Shown piece by piece: positions 23,801 through 34,968 of a stretch of 64,000 bases of DNA. Under the pieces are notes generated by a model. It ran no database searches. It was not told the DNA's origin and was given only the letters and a program-made list of their open reading frames with translations. Location of the stretch: NCBI GenBank assembly GCA_022605955.1, contig JAKCOZ010000598.1, positions 1 to 64,000 of the forward strand, read 5' to 3'. A program made the translations under genes and the position numbers. Origin of the DNA: Rallus limicola. Taxonomy: Eukaryota; Chordata; Aves; Gruiformes; Rallidae. Within the stretch, counting starts at the first letter, position 1. Each line of letters starts with the position of its first letter.

Positions 23801-26200
23801 AGAGCCAAAGTGACAGGGTCTGCTCGTGTGTCCTGTTAGGAGGTTTCAGACAAGCTATGCCTTTCAGGCCTAGCTTCTTTACTTTGGGAGTTATTGCTGG
23901 ACGTTGAGCATGTTTTGAACTGCAGTCTGCTAGGGCCGAGAAAAGCACCGTAGGAGGTTCCAGGCATGTTCCCTCTTTCCAGGCAAAGGGAAAAGGCTGA
24001 GAGCCAAAGTGACAGGGTCTGCTCGTGTGTCCTGTTAGGAGGTTTCAGACAAGCTATGCCTTTCAGGCCTAGCTTCTTTACTTTGGGAGTTATTGCTGGA
24101 CGTTTAGCATGTTTTGAACTGCAGTCTGCTAGGGCCGAGAAAAGCACCGTAGGAGGTTCCAGGCATGTTCCCTCTTTCCAGGCAAAGGAAAAGGCTGAGA
24201 GCCAAAGTGACAGGGTCTGCTCGTGTGTCCTGTTAGGAGGTTTCAGACAAGCTATGCCTTTCAGGCCTAGCTTCTTTACTTTGGCAGTTATTGCTGGACG
24301 TTTAGCATGTTTTGAACTGCAGTCTGCTAGGGCCGAGAAAAGCACCGTAGGAGGTTCCAGGCATGTTCCCTCTTTCCAGGCAAAGGAAAAGGCTGAGAGC
24401 CAAAGTGACAGGGTCTGCTCGTGTGTCCTGTTAGGAGGTTTCAGACAAGCTATGCCTTTCAGGCCTAGCTTCTTTACTTTGGGAGTTATTGCTGGACGTT
24501 TAGCATGTTTTGAACTGCAGTCTGCTAGGGCCGAGAAAAGCACCGTAGGAGGTTCCAGGCATGTTCCCTCTTTCCAGGCAAAGGAAAAGGCTGAGAGCCA
24601 AAGTGACAGGGTCTGCTCGTGTGTCCTGTTAGGAGGTTTCAGACAAGCTATGCCTTTCAGGCCTAGCTTCTTTACTTTGGGAGTTATTGCTGGACGTTTA
24701 GCATGTTTTGAACTGCAGTCTGCTAGGGCCGAGAAAAGCACCGTAGGAGGTTCCAGGCATGTTCCCTCTTTCCAGGCAAAGGAAAAGGCTGAGAGCCAAA
24801 GTGACAGGGTCTGCTCGTGTGTCCTGTTAGGAGGTTTCAGACAAGCTATGCCTTTCAGGCCTAGCTTCTTTACTTTGGCAGTTATTGCTGGACGTTTAGC
24901 ATGTTTTGAACTGCAGTCTGCTAGGGCCGAGAAAAGCACCGTAGGAGGTTCCAGGCATGTTCCCTCTTTCCAGGCAAAGGAAAAGGCTGAGAGCCAAAGT
25001 GACAGGGTCTGCTCGTGTGTCCTGTTAGGAGGTTTCAGACAAGCTATGCCTTTCAGGCCTAGCTTCTTTACTTTGGGAGTTATTGCTGGACGTTGAGCAT
25101 GTTTTGAACTGCAGTCTGCTAGGGCCGAGAAAAGCACCGTAGGAGGTTCCAGGCATGTTCCCTCTTTCCAGGCAAAGGAAAAGGCTGAGAGCCAAAGTGA
25201 CAGGGTCTGCTCGTGTGTCCTGTTAGGAGGTTTCAGACAAGCTATGCCTTTCAGGCCTAGCTTCTTTACTTTGGGAGTTATTGCTGGACGTTTAGCATGT
25301 TTTGAACTGCAGTCTGCTAGGGCCGAGAAAAGCACCATAGGAGGTTCCAGGCATGTTCCCTCTTTCCAGGCAAAGGAAAAGGCTGAGAGCCAAAGTGACA
25401 GGGTCTGCTCGTGTGTCCTGTTAGGAGGTTTCAGACAAGCTATGCCTTTCAGGCCTAGCTTCTTTACTTTGGGAGTTATTGCTGGACGTTTAGCATGTTT
25501 TGAACTGCAGTCTGCTAGGGCCGAGAAAAGCACCGTAGGAGGTTCCAGGCATGTTCCCTCTTTCCAGGCAAAGGAAAAGGCTGAGAGCCAAAGTGACAGG
25601 GTCTGCTCGTGTGTCCTGTTAGGAGGTTTCAGACAAGCTATGCCTTTCAGGCCTAGCTTCTTTACTTTGGGAGTTATTGCTGGACGTTTAGCATGTTTTG
25701 AACTGCAGTCTGCTAGGGCCGAGAAAAGCACCGTAGGAGGTTCCAGGCATGTTCCCTCTTTCCAGGCAAAGGAAAAGGCTGAGAGCCAAAGTGACAGGGT
25801 CTGCTCGTGTGTCCTGTTAGGAGGTTTCAGACAAGCTATGCCTTTCAGGCCTAGCTTCTTTACTTTGGGAGTTATTGCTGGACGTTTAGCATGTTTTGAA
25901 CTGCAGTCTGCTAGGGCCGAGAAAAGCACCGTAGGAGGTTCCAGGCATGTTCCCTCTTTCCAGGCAAAGGAAAAGGCTGAGAGCCAAAGTGACAGGGTCT
26001 GCTCGTGTGTCCTGTTAGGAGGTTTCAGACAAGCTATGCCTTTCAGGCCTAGCTTCTTTTCTTTGGGAGTTATTGCTGGACGTTTAGCATGTTTTGAACT
26101 GCAGTCTGCTAGGGCCGAGAAAAGCACCGTAGGAGGTTCCAGGCATGTTCCCTCTTTCCAGGCAAAGGGAAAAGGCTGAGAGCCAAAGTGACAGGGTCTA
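22490..26200. repeat. 63-mer-shift duplicated segment, left copy
   Basis: This segment matches 34,969-38,679 at a constant shift of 12,479 bp (63 x 198 plus five G insertions). Shared private features are TTTTCTTTGTGAG (about 22,493), CCTTTAAGGCC with GTTACTGCTGG (23,665-23,695), the pair of adjacent 199-bp monomers, GACGTTGAGC (23,902), ACCATAGG (25,336) and the TTTTCTTTG monomer near 26,059. Differences are informative: this copy has TTTGGCAG near 24,284 and 24,878 and GACGTTGAGC at 25,093, which the right copy lacks. The right copy has CATGCC near 37,335 instead. Confidence 0.88.
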
Positions 26201-26353
26201 CTCGTGTGTCCTGTTAGGAGGTTTCAGACAAGCTATGCCTTTCAGGCCTAGCTTCTTTACTTTGGGAGTTATTGCTGGACGGTTAGCATGTTTTGAACTG
26301 CAGTCTGCTAGGGCCGAGAAAAGCACCGTAGGAGGTTCCAGGCATGTTCCCTC

Positions 26354-29300
26354 TTTCCAGGCAAAGGAAAAGGCTGAGAGCCAAAGTGACAGGGTCTGCT
26401 TGTGTGTCCTGTTAGGGGGTTTCAGACAAGCTATGCCTTTCATGCCTAGATTCTTTACTTTGGGAGTTATTGCTGGACGTTTAGCATGTTTTGAACTGCA
26501 GTCTGCTAGGGCCGAGAAAAGCACTGTAGGAGGTAGCAGGTATGTTCCCTCTTTCCAGGCAAAGGAAAAGGCTGAGAGCCAAAGTGACAGGGTCTGCTTG
26601 TGTGTCCATTTAGGAGGTTTCAGACAAGCTATGCCTTTCATGCCTAGCTTCTTTACTTTGGGAGTTATTGCTGGACGTTTAGCATGTTTTGAACTGCAGT
26701 CTGCTAGGGCCGAGAAAAGCACCGTAGGAGGTTCCAGGCATGTTCCCTCTTTCCAGGCAAAGGAAAAGGCTGAGAGCCAAAGTGACAGGGTCTGCTTGTG
26801 TGTCCTGTTAGGAGGTTTCAGACAAGCTATGCCTTTCAGTCCTAGCTTCTTTACTTTGGGAGTTATTGCTGGACGTTTAGCATGTTTTGAACTGCACTCT
26901 GCTAGGGCCGAGAAAAGCACCGTAGGAGGTTCCAGGCATGTTCCCTCTTTCCAGGCAAAGGAAAAGGCTGAGCGCCAAAGTGACAGGGTCTGCTTGTGTG
27001 TCCTGTTAGGGGGGTTCAGACAAGCTATGCCTTTCATGCCTAGCTTCTTTACTTTGGGAGTTATTGCTGGACGTTTAGCATGTTTTGAACTGCAGTCTGC
27101 TAGGGCCGAGAAAAGCACTGTAGGAGGTAGCAGGTATGTTCCCTCTTTCCAGGCAAAGGAAAAGGCTGAGAGCCAAAGTGACAGGGTCTGCTTGTGTGTC
27201 CATTTAGGAGGTTTCAGACAAGCTATGCCTTTCAGGCCTAGCTTCTTTACTTTGGGAGTTATTGCTGGACGTTTAGCATGTTTTGAACTGCAGTCTGCTA
27301 GGGCCGAGAAAAGCACCGTAGGAGGTTCCAGGCATGTTCCCTCTTTCCAGGCAAAGGAAAAGGCTGAGAGCCAAAGTGACAGGGTCTGCTTGTGTGTCCT
27401 GTTAGGAGGTTTCAGACAAGCTATGCCTTTCAGTCCTAGCTTCTTTACTTTGGGAGTTATTGCTGGACGTTTAGCATGTTTTGAACTGCAGTCTGCTAGG
27501 GCCGAGAAAAGCACCGTAGGAGGTTCCAGGCATGTTCCCTCTTTCCAGGCAAAGGAAAAGGCTGAGAGCCAAAGTGACAGGGTCTGCTTGTGTGTCCTGT
27601 TAGGAGGTTTCAGACAAGCTATGCCTTTCAGTCCTAGCTTCTTTACTTTGGGAGTTATTGCTGGACGTTTAGCATGTTTTGAACTGCAGTCTGCTAGGGC
27701 CGAGAAAAGCACCGTAGGAGGTTCCAGGCATGTTCCCTCTTTCCAGGCAAAGGAAAAGGCTGAGAGCCAAAGTGACAGGGTCTGCTTGTGAGTCCTGTTA
27801 GGAGGTTTCAGACAAGCTATGCCTTTCATGCCTAGCTTCTTTACTTTGGGAGTTATTGCTGGACGTTTAGCATGTTTTGAACTGCAGTCTGCTAGGGCCG
27901 AGAAAAGCACCGTAGGAGGTTCCAGGCATGTTCCCTCTTTCCAGGCAAAGGAAAAGGCTGAGAGCCAAAGTGACAGGGTCTGCTTGTGTGTCCTGTTAGG
28001 AGGTTTCAGACAAGCTATGCCTTTCAGGCCTAGCTTCTTTACTTTGGGAGTTATTGCTGGACGGTTAGCATGTTTTGAACTGCAGTCTGCTAGGGCCGAG
28101 AAAAGCACCGTAGGAGGTTCCAGGCATGTTCCCTCTTTCCAGGCAAAGGAAAAGGCTGAGAGCCAAAGTGACAGGGTCTGCTCGTGTGTCCTGTTAGGAG
28201 GTTTCAGACAAGCTATGCCTTTCAGGCCTAGCTTCTTTACTTTGGGAGTTATTGCTGGACGTTTAGCATGTTTTGAACTGCAGTCTGCTAGGGCCGAGAA
28301 AAGCACCGTAGGAGGTTCCAGGCATGTTCCCTCTTTCCAGGCAAAGGAAAAGGCTGAGAGCCAAAGTGACAGGATCTGCTTGTGTGTCCTGTTAGGAGGT
28401 TTCAGACAAGCTATGCCTTTCAGGCCTAGCTTCTTTACTTTGGGAGTTATTGCTGGACGTTTAGCATGTTTTGAACTGCAGTCTGCTAGGGCCGAGAAAA
28501 GCACCGTAGGAGGTTCCAGGCATGTTCCCTCTTTCCAGGCAAAGGAAAAGGCTGAGAGCCAAAGTGACAGGGTCTGCTTGTGTGTCCTGTTAGGAGGTTT
28601 CAGACAAGCTATGCCTTTCAGGCCTAGCTTCTTTACTTTGGGAGTTATTGCTGGACGTTTAGCATGTTTTGAACTGCAGTCTGCTAGGGCCGAGAAAAGC
28701 ACCGTAGGAGGTTCCAGGCATGTTCCCTCTTTCCAGGCAAAGGAAAAGGCTGAGAGCCAAAGTGACAGGGTCTGCTTGTGAGTCCTGTTAGGAGGTTTCA
28801 GACAAGCTATGCCTTTCATGCCTAGCTTCTTTACTTTGGGAGTTATTGCTGGACGTTTAGCATGTTTTGAACTGCAGTCTGCTAGGGCCGAGAAAAGCAC
28901 CGTAGGAGGTTCCAGGCATGTTCCCTCTTTCCAGGCAAAGGAAAAGGCTGAGAGCCAAAGTGACAGGGTCTGCTTGTGTGTCCTGTTAGGAGGTTTCAGA
29001 CAAGCTATGCCTTTCAGTCCTAGCTTCTTTACTTTGGGAGTTATTGCTGGACGGTTAGCATGTTTTGAACTGCAGTCTGCTAGGGCCGAGAAAAGCACCG
29101 TAGGAGGTTCCAGGCATGTTCCCTCTTTCCAGGCAAAGGAAAAGGCTGAGAGCCAAAGTGACAGGGTCTGCTCGTGTGTCCTGTTAGGAGGTTTCAGACA
29201 AGCTATGCCTTTCATGCCTAGCTTCTTTACTTTGGGAGTTATTGCTGGACGTTTAGCATGTTTTGAACAGCAGTCTGCTAGGGCCGAGAAAAGCACCGTA

Positions 29301-29719
29301 GGAGGTTCCAGGCATGTTCCCTCTTTCCAGGCAAAGGAAAAGGCTGAGAGCCAAAGTGACAGGGTCTGCTTGTGTGTCCTGTTAGGAGGTTTCAGACAAG
29401 CTATGCCTTTCATGCCTAGCTTCTTTACTTTGGGAGTTATTGCTGGACGTTTAGCATGTTTTGAACTGCAGTCTGCTAGGGCCGAGAAAAGCACCGTAGG
29501 AGGTTCCAGGCATGTTCCCTCTTTCCAGGCAAAGGAAAAGGCTGAGAGCCAAAGTGACAGGGTCTGCTTGTGTGTCCTGTTAGGAGGTTTCAGACAAGCT
29601 ATGCCTTTCAGGCCTAGCTTCTTTACTTTGGGAGTTATTGCTGGACGTTTAGCATGTTTTGAACTGCAGTCTGCTAGGGCCGAGAAAAGCACCGTAGGAG
29701 GTTCCAGGCATGTTCCCTC
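26354..29719. repeat. L-type monomer block 2 (17 monomers), left copy of a 72-mer duplication
   Basis: Seventeen monomers, exactly 3,366 bp. The variant order starts with CCTAGATTC (about 26,449), then TCCATTTAGG, GCACTCTG/GCTGAGCGCC, GTTAGGGGGG and TCCATTTAGG. Further on come CTTGTGAGTCC (27,785), CAGGATCTG (about 28,371), CTTGTGAGTCC (28,775) and GAACAGCAG (about 29,267). The same order, base for base at nearly all sites, is found at 40,616-43,983, shifted by 14,262 bp. Differences I can see are GGACGGTTAG against GGACGTTTAG just upstream (26,281), CTGCTCGTG against CTGCTTGTG (about 29,170), and GCTAGGG against GCTACGG (about 29,280). Confidence 0.9.
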
Positions 29720-32049
29720 TTTCCAGGCAAAGGAAAAGGCTGAGAGCCAAAGTGACAGGGTCTGCTCGTGTGTCCTGTTAGGAGGTTTCAGACAAGCTAT
29801 GCCTTTCAGGCCTAGCTTCTTTACTTTGGGAGTTATTGCTGGACGTTTAGCATGTTTTGAACTGCAGTCTGCTAGGGCCGAGAAAAGCACCGTAGGAGGT
29901 TCCAGGCATGTTCCCTCTTTCCAGGCAAAGGAAAAGGCTGAGAGCCAAAGTGACAGGGTCTGCTCGTGTGTCCTGTTAGGAGGTTTCAGACAAGCTATGC
30001 CTTTCAGGCCTAGCTTCTTTACTTTGGGAGTTATTGCTGGACGTTTAGCATGTTTTGAACTGCAGTCTGCTAGGGCCGAGAAAAGCACCGTAGGAGGTTC
30101 CAGGCATGTTCCCTCTTTCCAGGCAAAGGAAAAGGCTGAGAGCCAAAGTGACAGGGGCTGCTCGTGTGTCCTGTTAGGAGGTTTCAGACAAGCTATGCCT
30201 TTCAGGCCTAGCTTCTTTACTTTGGGAGTTATTGCTGAACGTTTAGCATGTTTTGAACTGCAGTCTGCTAGGGCCGAGAAAAGCACCGTAGGAGGTTCCA
30301 GGCATGTTCCCTCTTTCCAGGCAAAGGAAAAGGCTGAGAGCCAAAGGGACAGGGTCTGCTCGTGTGTCCTGTTAGGAGGTTTCAGACAAGCTATGCCTTT
30401 CAGGCCTAGCTTCTTTACTTTGGCAGTTATTGCTGGATGTTTAGCATGTTTTGAACTGCAGTCTGCTAGGGCCGAGAAAAGCACCGTAGGAGGTTCCAGG
30501 CATGTTCCCTCTTTCCAGGCAAAGGAAAAGGCTGAGAGCCAAAGTGACAGGGTCTGCTCGTGTGTCCTGTTAGGAGGTTTCAGACAAGCTATGCCTTTCA
30601 GGCCTAGCTTCTTTACTTTGGGAGTTATTGCTGGACGTTTAGCATGTTTTGAACTGCAGTCTGCTAGGGCCGAGAAAAGCACCATAGGAGGTTCCAGGCA
30701 TGTTCCCTCTTTCCAGGCAAAGGAAAAGGCTGAGAGCCAAAGTGACAGGGTCTGCTCGTGTGTCCTGTTAGGAGGTTTCAGACAAGCTATGCCTTTCAGT
30801 CCTAGCTTCTTTACTTTGGGAGTTATTGCTGGACGGTTAGCATGTTTTGAACTGCAGTCTGCTAGGGCCGAGAAAAGCACCGTAGGAGGTTCCAGGCATG
30901 TTCCCTCTTTCCAGGCAAAGGAAAAGGCTGAGAGCCAAAGTGACAGGGTCTGCTCGTGTGTCCTGTTAGGAGGTTTCAGACAAGCTATGCCTTTCAGGCC
31001 TAGCTTCTTTACTTTGGGAGTTATTGCTGGACGTTTAGCATGTTTGGAACTGCAGTCTGCTAGGGCCGAGAAAAGCACCGTAGGAGGTTCCAGGCATGTT
31101 CCCTCTTTCCAGGCAAAGGAAAAGGCTGAGAGCCAAAGTGACAGGGGCTGCTCGTGTGTCCTGTTAGGAGGTTTCAGACAAGCTATGCCTTTCAGGCCTA
31201 GCTTCTTTACTTTGGGAGTTATTGCTGGACGTTTAGCATGTTTTGAACTGCAGTCTGCTAGGGCCGAGAAAAGCACCGTAGGAGGTTCCAGGCATGTTCC
31301 CTCTTTCCAGGCAAAGGAAAAGGCTGAGAGCCAAAGTGACAGGGTCTGCTCGTGTGTCCTGTTAGGAGGTTTCAGACAAGCTATGCCTTTCAGGCCTAGC
31401 TTCTTTACTTTGGGAGTTATTGCTGGACGTTTAGCATGTTTTGAACTGCAGTCTGCTAGGGCCGAGAAAAGCACCGTAGGAGGTTCCAGGCATGTTCCCT
31501 CTTTCCAGGCAAAGGAAAAGGCTGAGAGCCAAAGTGACAGGGTCTGCTCGTGTGTCCTGTTAGGAGGTTTCAGACAAGCTATGCCTTTCAGGCCTAGCTT
31601 CTTTACTTTGGGAGTTATTGCTGGACGGTTAGCATGTTTTGAACTGCAGTCTGCTAGGGCCGAGAAAAGCACCGTAGGAGGTTCCAGGCATGTTCCCTCT
31701 TTCCAGGCAAAGGAAAAGGCTGAGAGCCAAAGTGACAGGGTCTGCTCGTGTGTCCTGTTAGGAGGTTTCAGACAAGCTATGCCTTTCAGGCCTAGCTTCT
31801 TTACTTTGGGAGTTATTGCTGGACGTTTAGCATGTTTGGAACTGCAGTCTGCTAGGGCCGAGAAAAGCACCGTAGGAGGTTCCAGGCATGTTCCCTCTTT
31901 CCAGGCAAAGGAAAAGGCTGAGAGCCAAAGTGACAGGGGCTGCTCGTGTGTCCTGTTAGGAGGTTTCAGACAAGCTATGCCTTTCAGGCCTAGCTTCTTT
32001 ACTTTGGGAGTTATTGCTGGACGTTTAGCATGTTTTGAACTGCAGTCTG

Positions 32050-33520
32050 CTAGGGCCGAGAAAAGCACCGTAGGAGGTTCCAGGCATGTTCCCTCTTTCC
32101 AGGCAAAGGAAAAGGCTGAGAGCCAAAGGGACGGGGTCTGCTCGTGTGTCCTGTTAGGAGGTTTCAGACAAGCTATGCCTTTCAGGCCTAGCTTCTTTAC
32201 TTTGGGAGTTATTGCTGGACGTTTAGCATGTTTTGAACTGCAGTCTGCTAGGGCCGAGAAAAGCACCGTAGGAGGTTCCAGGCATGTTCCCTCTTTCCAG
32301 GCAAAGGAAAAGGCTGAGAGCCAAAGTGACAGGGTCTGCTCGTGTGTCCTGTTAGGAGGTTTCAGACAAGCTATGCCTTTCAGGCCTAGCTTCTTTACTT
32401 TGGGAGTTATTGCTGGACGTTTAGCATGTTTTGAACTGCAGTCTGCTAGGGCCGAGAAAAGCACCGTAGGAGGTTCCAGGCATGTTCCCTCTTTCCAGGC
32501 AAAGGAAAAGGCTGAGAGCCAAAGTGACAGGGTCTGCTCGTGTGTCCTGTTAGGAGGTTTCAGACAAGCTATGCCTTTCAGGCCTAGCTTCTTTACTTTG
32601 GCAGTTATTGCTGGACGTTTAGCATGTTTTGAACTGCAGTCTGCTAGGGCCGAGAAAAGCACCGTAGGAGGTTCCAGGCATGTTCCCTCTTTCCAGGCAA
32701 AGGAAAAGGCTGAGAGCCAAAGTGACAGGGTCTGCTCGTGTGTCCTGTTAGGAGGTTTCAGACAAGCTATGCCTTTCAGGCCTAGCTTCTTTACTTTGGG
32801 AGTTATTGCTGGACGTTTAGCATGTTTTGAACTGCAGTCTGCTAGGGCCGAGAAAAGCACCGTAGGAGGTTCCAGGCATGTTCCCTCTTTCCAGGCAAAG
32901 GAAAAGGCTGAGAGCCAAAGTGACAGGGTCTGCTCGTGTGTCCTCTTAGGAGGTTTCAGACAAGCTATGCCTTTCAGGCCTAGCTTCTTTACTTTGGGAG
33001 TTATTGCTGGACGTTTAGCATGTTTTGAACTGCAGTCTGCTAGGGCCGAGAAAAGCACCGTAGGAGGTTCCAGGCATGTTCCCTCTTTCCAGGCAAAGGA
33101 AAAGGCTGAGAGCCAAAGTGACAGGGTCTGCTCGTGTGTCCTGTTAGGAGGTTTCAGACAAGCTATGCCTTTCAGGCCTAGCTTCTTTACTTTGGGAGTT
33201 ATTGCTGGACGTTTAGCATGTTTTGAACTGCAGTCTGCTAGGGCCGAGAAAAGCACCGTAGGAGGTTCCAGGCATGTTCCCTCTTTCCAGGCAAAGGAAA
33301 AGGCTGAGAGCCAAAGGGACGGGGTCTGCTCGTGTGTCCTGTTAGGAGGTTTCAGACAAGCTATGCCTTTCAGGCCTAGCTTCTTTACTTTGGGAGTTAT
33401 TGCTGGACGTTTAGCATGTTTTGAACTGCAGTCTGCTAGGGCCGAGAAAAGCACCGTAGGAGGTTCCAGGCATGTTCCCTCTTTCCAGGCAAAGGAAAAG
33501 GCTGAGAGCCAAAGTGACAG
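32050..33520. repeat. 6-mer local duplication (1,188 bp)
   Basis: The rare marker AAAGGGACGGGGTCTG occurs at about 32,126 and again 1,188 bp (6 x 198) later at about 33,314. TTTGGCAG follows three monomers after each (about 32,588 and 33,786). Single copies of the same marker precede the 16.26 kb and 49.34 kb boundaries, so the second copy here is most simply a local tandem duplication of six monomers. Confidence 0.75.
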
Positions 33521-34968
33521 GGTCTGCTCGTGTGTCCTGTTAGGAGGTTTCAGACAAGCTATGCCTTTCAGGCCTAGCTTCTTTACTTTGGGAGTTATTG
33601 CTGGACGTTTAGCATGTTTTGAACTGCAGTCTGCTAGGGCCGAGAAAAGCACCGTAGGAGGTTCCAGGCATGTTCCCTCTTTCCAGGCAAAGGAAAAGGC
33701 TGAGAGCCAAAGTGACAGGGTCTGCTCGTGTGTCCTGTTAGGAGGTTTCAGACAAGCTATGCCTTTCAGGCCTAGCTTCTTTACTTTGGCAGTTATTGCT
33801 GGACGTTTAGCATGTTTTGAACTGCAGTCTGCTAGGGCCGAGAAAAGCACCGTAGGAGGTTCCAGGCATGTTCCCTCTTTCCAGGCAAAGGAAAAGGCTG
33901 AGAGCCAAAGTGACAGGGTCTGCTCGTGTGTCCTGTTAGGAGGTTTCAGACAAGCTATGCCTTTCAGGCCTAGCTTCTTTACTTTGGGAGTTATTGCTGG
34001 ACGTTTAGCATGTTTTGAACTGCAGTCTGCTAGGGCCGAGAAAAGCACCGTAGGAGGTTCCAGGCATGTTCCCTCTTTCCAGGCAAAGGGAAAAGGCTGA
34101 GAGCCAAAGTGACAGGGTCTGCTCGTGTGTCCTGTTAGGAGGTTTCAGACAAGCTATGCCTTTCAGGCCTAGCTTCTTTACTTTGGGAGTTATTGCTGGA
34201 CGTTTAGCATGTTTTGAACTGCAGTCTGCTAGGGCCGAGAAAAGCACCGTAGGAGGTTCCAGGCATGTTCCCTCTTTCCAGGCAAAGGAAAAGGCTGAGA
34301 GCCAAAGTGACAGGGTCTGCTCGTGTGTCCTGTTAGGAGGTTTCAGACAAGCTATGCCTTTCAGGCCTAGCTTCTTTACTTTGGGAGTTATTGCTGGACG
34401 TTTAGCATGTTTTGAACTGCAGTCTGCTAGGGCCGAGAAAAGCACCGTAGGAGGTTCCAGGCATGTTCCCTCTTTCCAGGCAAAGGAAAAGGCTGAGAGC
34501 CAAAGTGACAGGGTCTGCTCGTGTGTCCTGTTAGGAGGTTTCAGACAAGCTATGCCTTTCAGGCCTAGCTTCTTTACTTTGGGAGTTATTGCTGGACGTT
34601 TAGCATGTTTTGAACTGCAGTCTGCTAGGGCCGAGAAAAGCACCGTAGGAGGTTCCAGGCATGTTCCCTCTTTCCAGGCAAAGGAAAAGGCTGAGAGCCA
34701 AAGTGACAGGGTCTGCTCGTGTGTCCTGTTAGGAGGTTTCAGACAAGCTATGCCTTTCAGGCCTAGCTTCTTTACTTTGGGAGTTATTGCTGGACGTTTA
34801 GCATGTTTTGAACTGCAGTCTGCTAGGGCCGAGAAAAGCACCGTAGGAGGTTCCAGGCATGTTCCCTCTTTCCAGGCAAAGGAAAAGGCTGAGAGCCAAA
34901 GTGACAGGGTCTGCTCGTGTGTCCTGTTAGGAGGTTTCAGACAAGCTATGCCTTTCAGGCCTAGCTTC

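Larger units (their letters stand above)
12484..26353. repeat. S-type monomer block 1 (70 monomers, ten of 199 bp)
   Basis: All monomers carry CTGCTCGTG, or CTACTCGTG in the linked haplotype, and nearly all carry GGCC after CCTTTCA. Variation is much lower than in the L block. Length is 13,870 bp, equal to 70 x 198 plus 10, and the ten extra bases are single-G insertions. The first third (to about 16.27 kb) has markers GGGGCTGCTCG, AAAGGGAC, TTTGGCAG and GGACGGTT. From 16.27 kb onward the markers change to AAAGGGAAAAGG, TTTTCTTTG, CCTCTTAGG and GTTTAAGAC, which marks an internal boundary between two sub-populations. Confidence 0.85.

Noticed and set aside
28809..34100. A 1,763-codon plus-strand frame, with another of identical length at 44,063-49,354
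   Set aside because: Equal length was tempting as a sign of a conserved gene. The monomer orders inside differ, and both simply run between a stop or frame change and a 199-bp monomer at a copied boundary.
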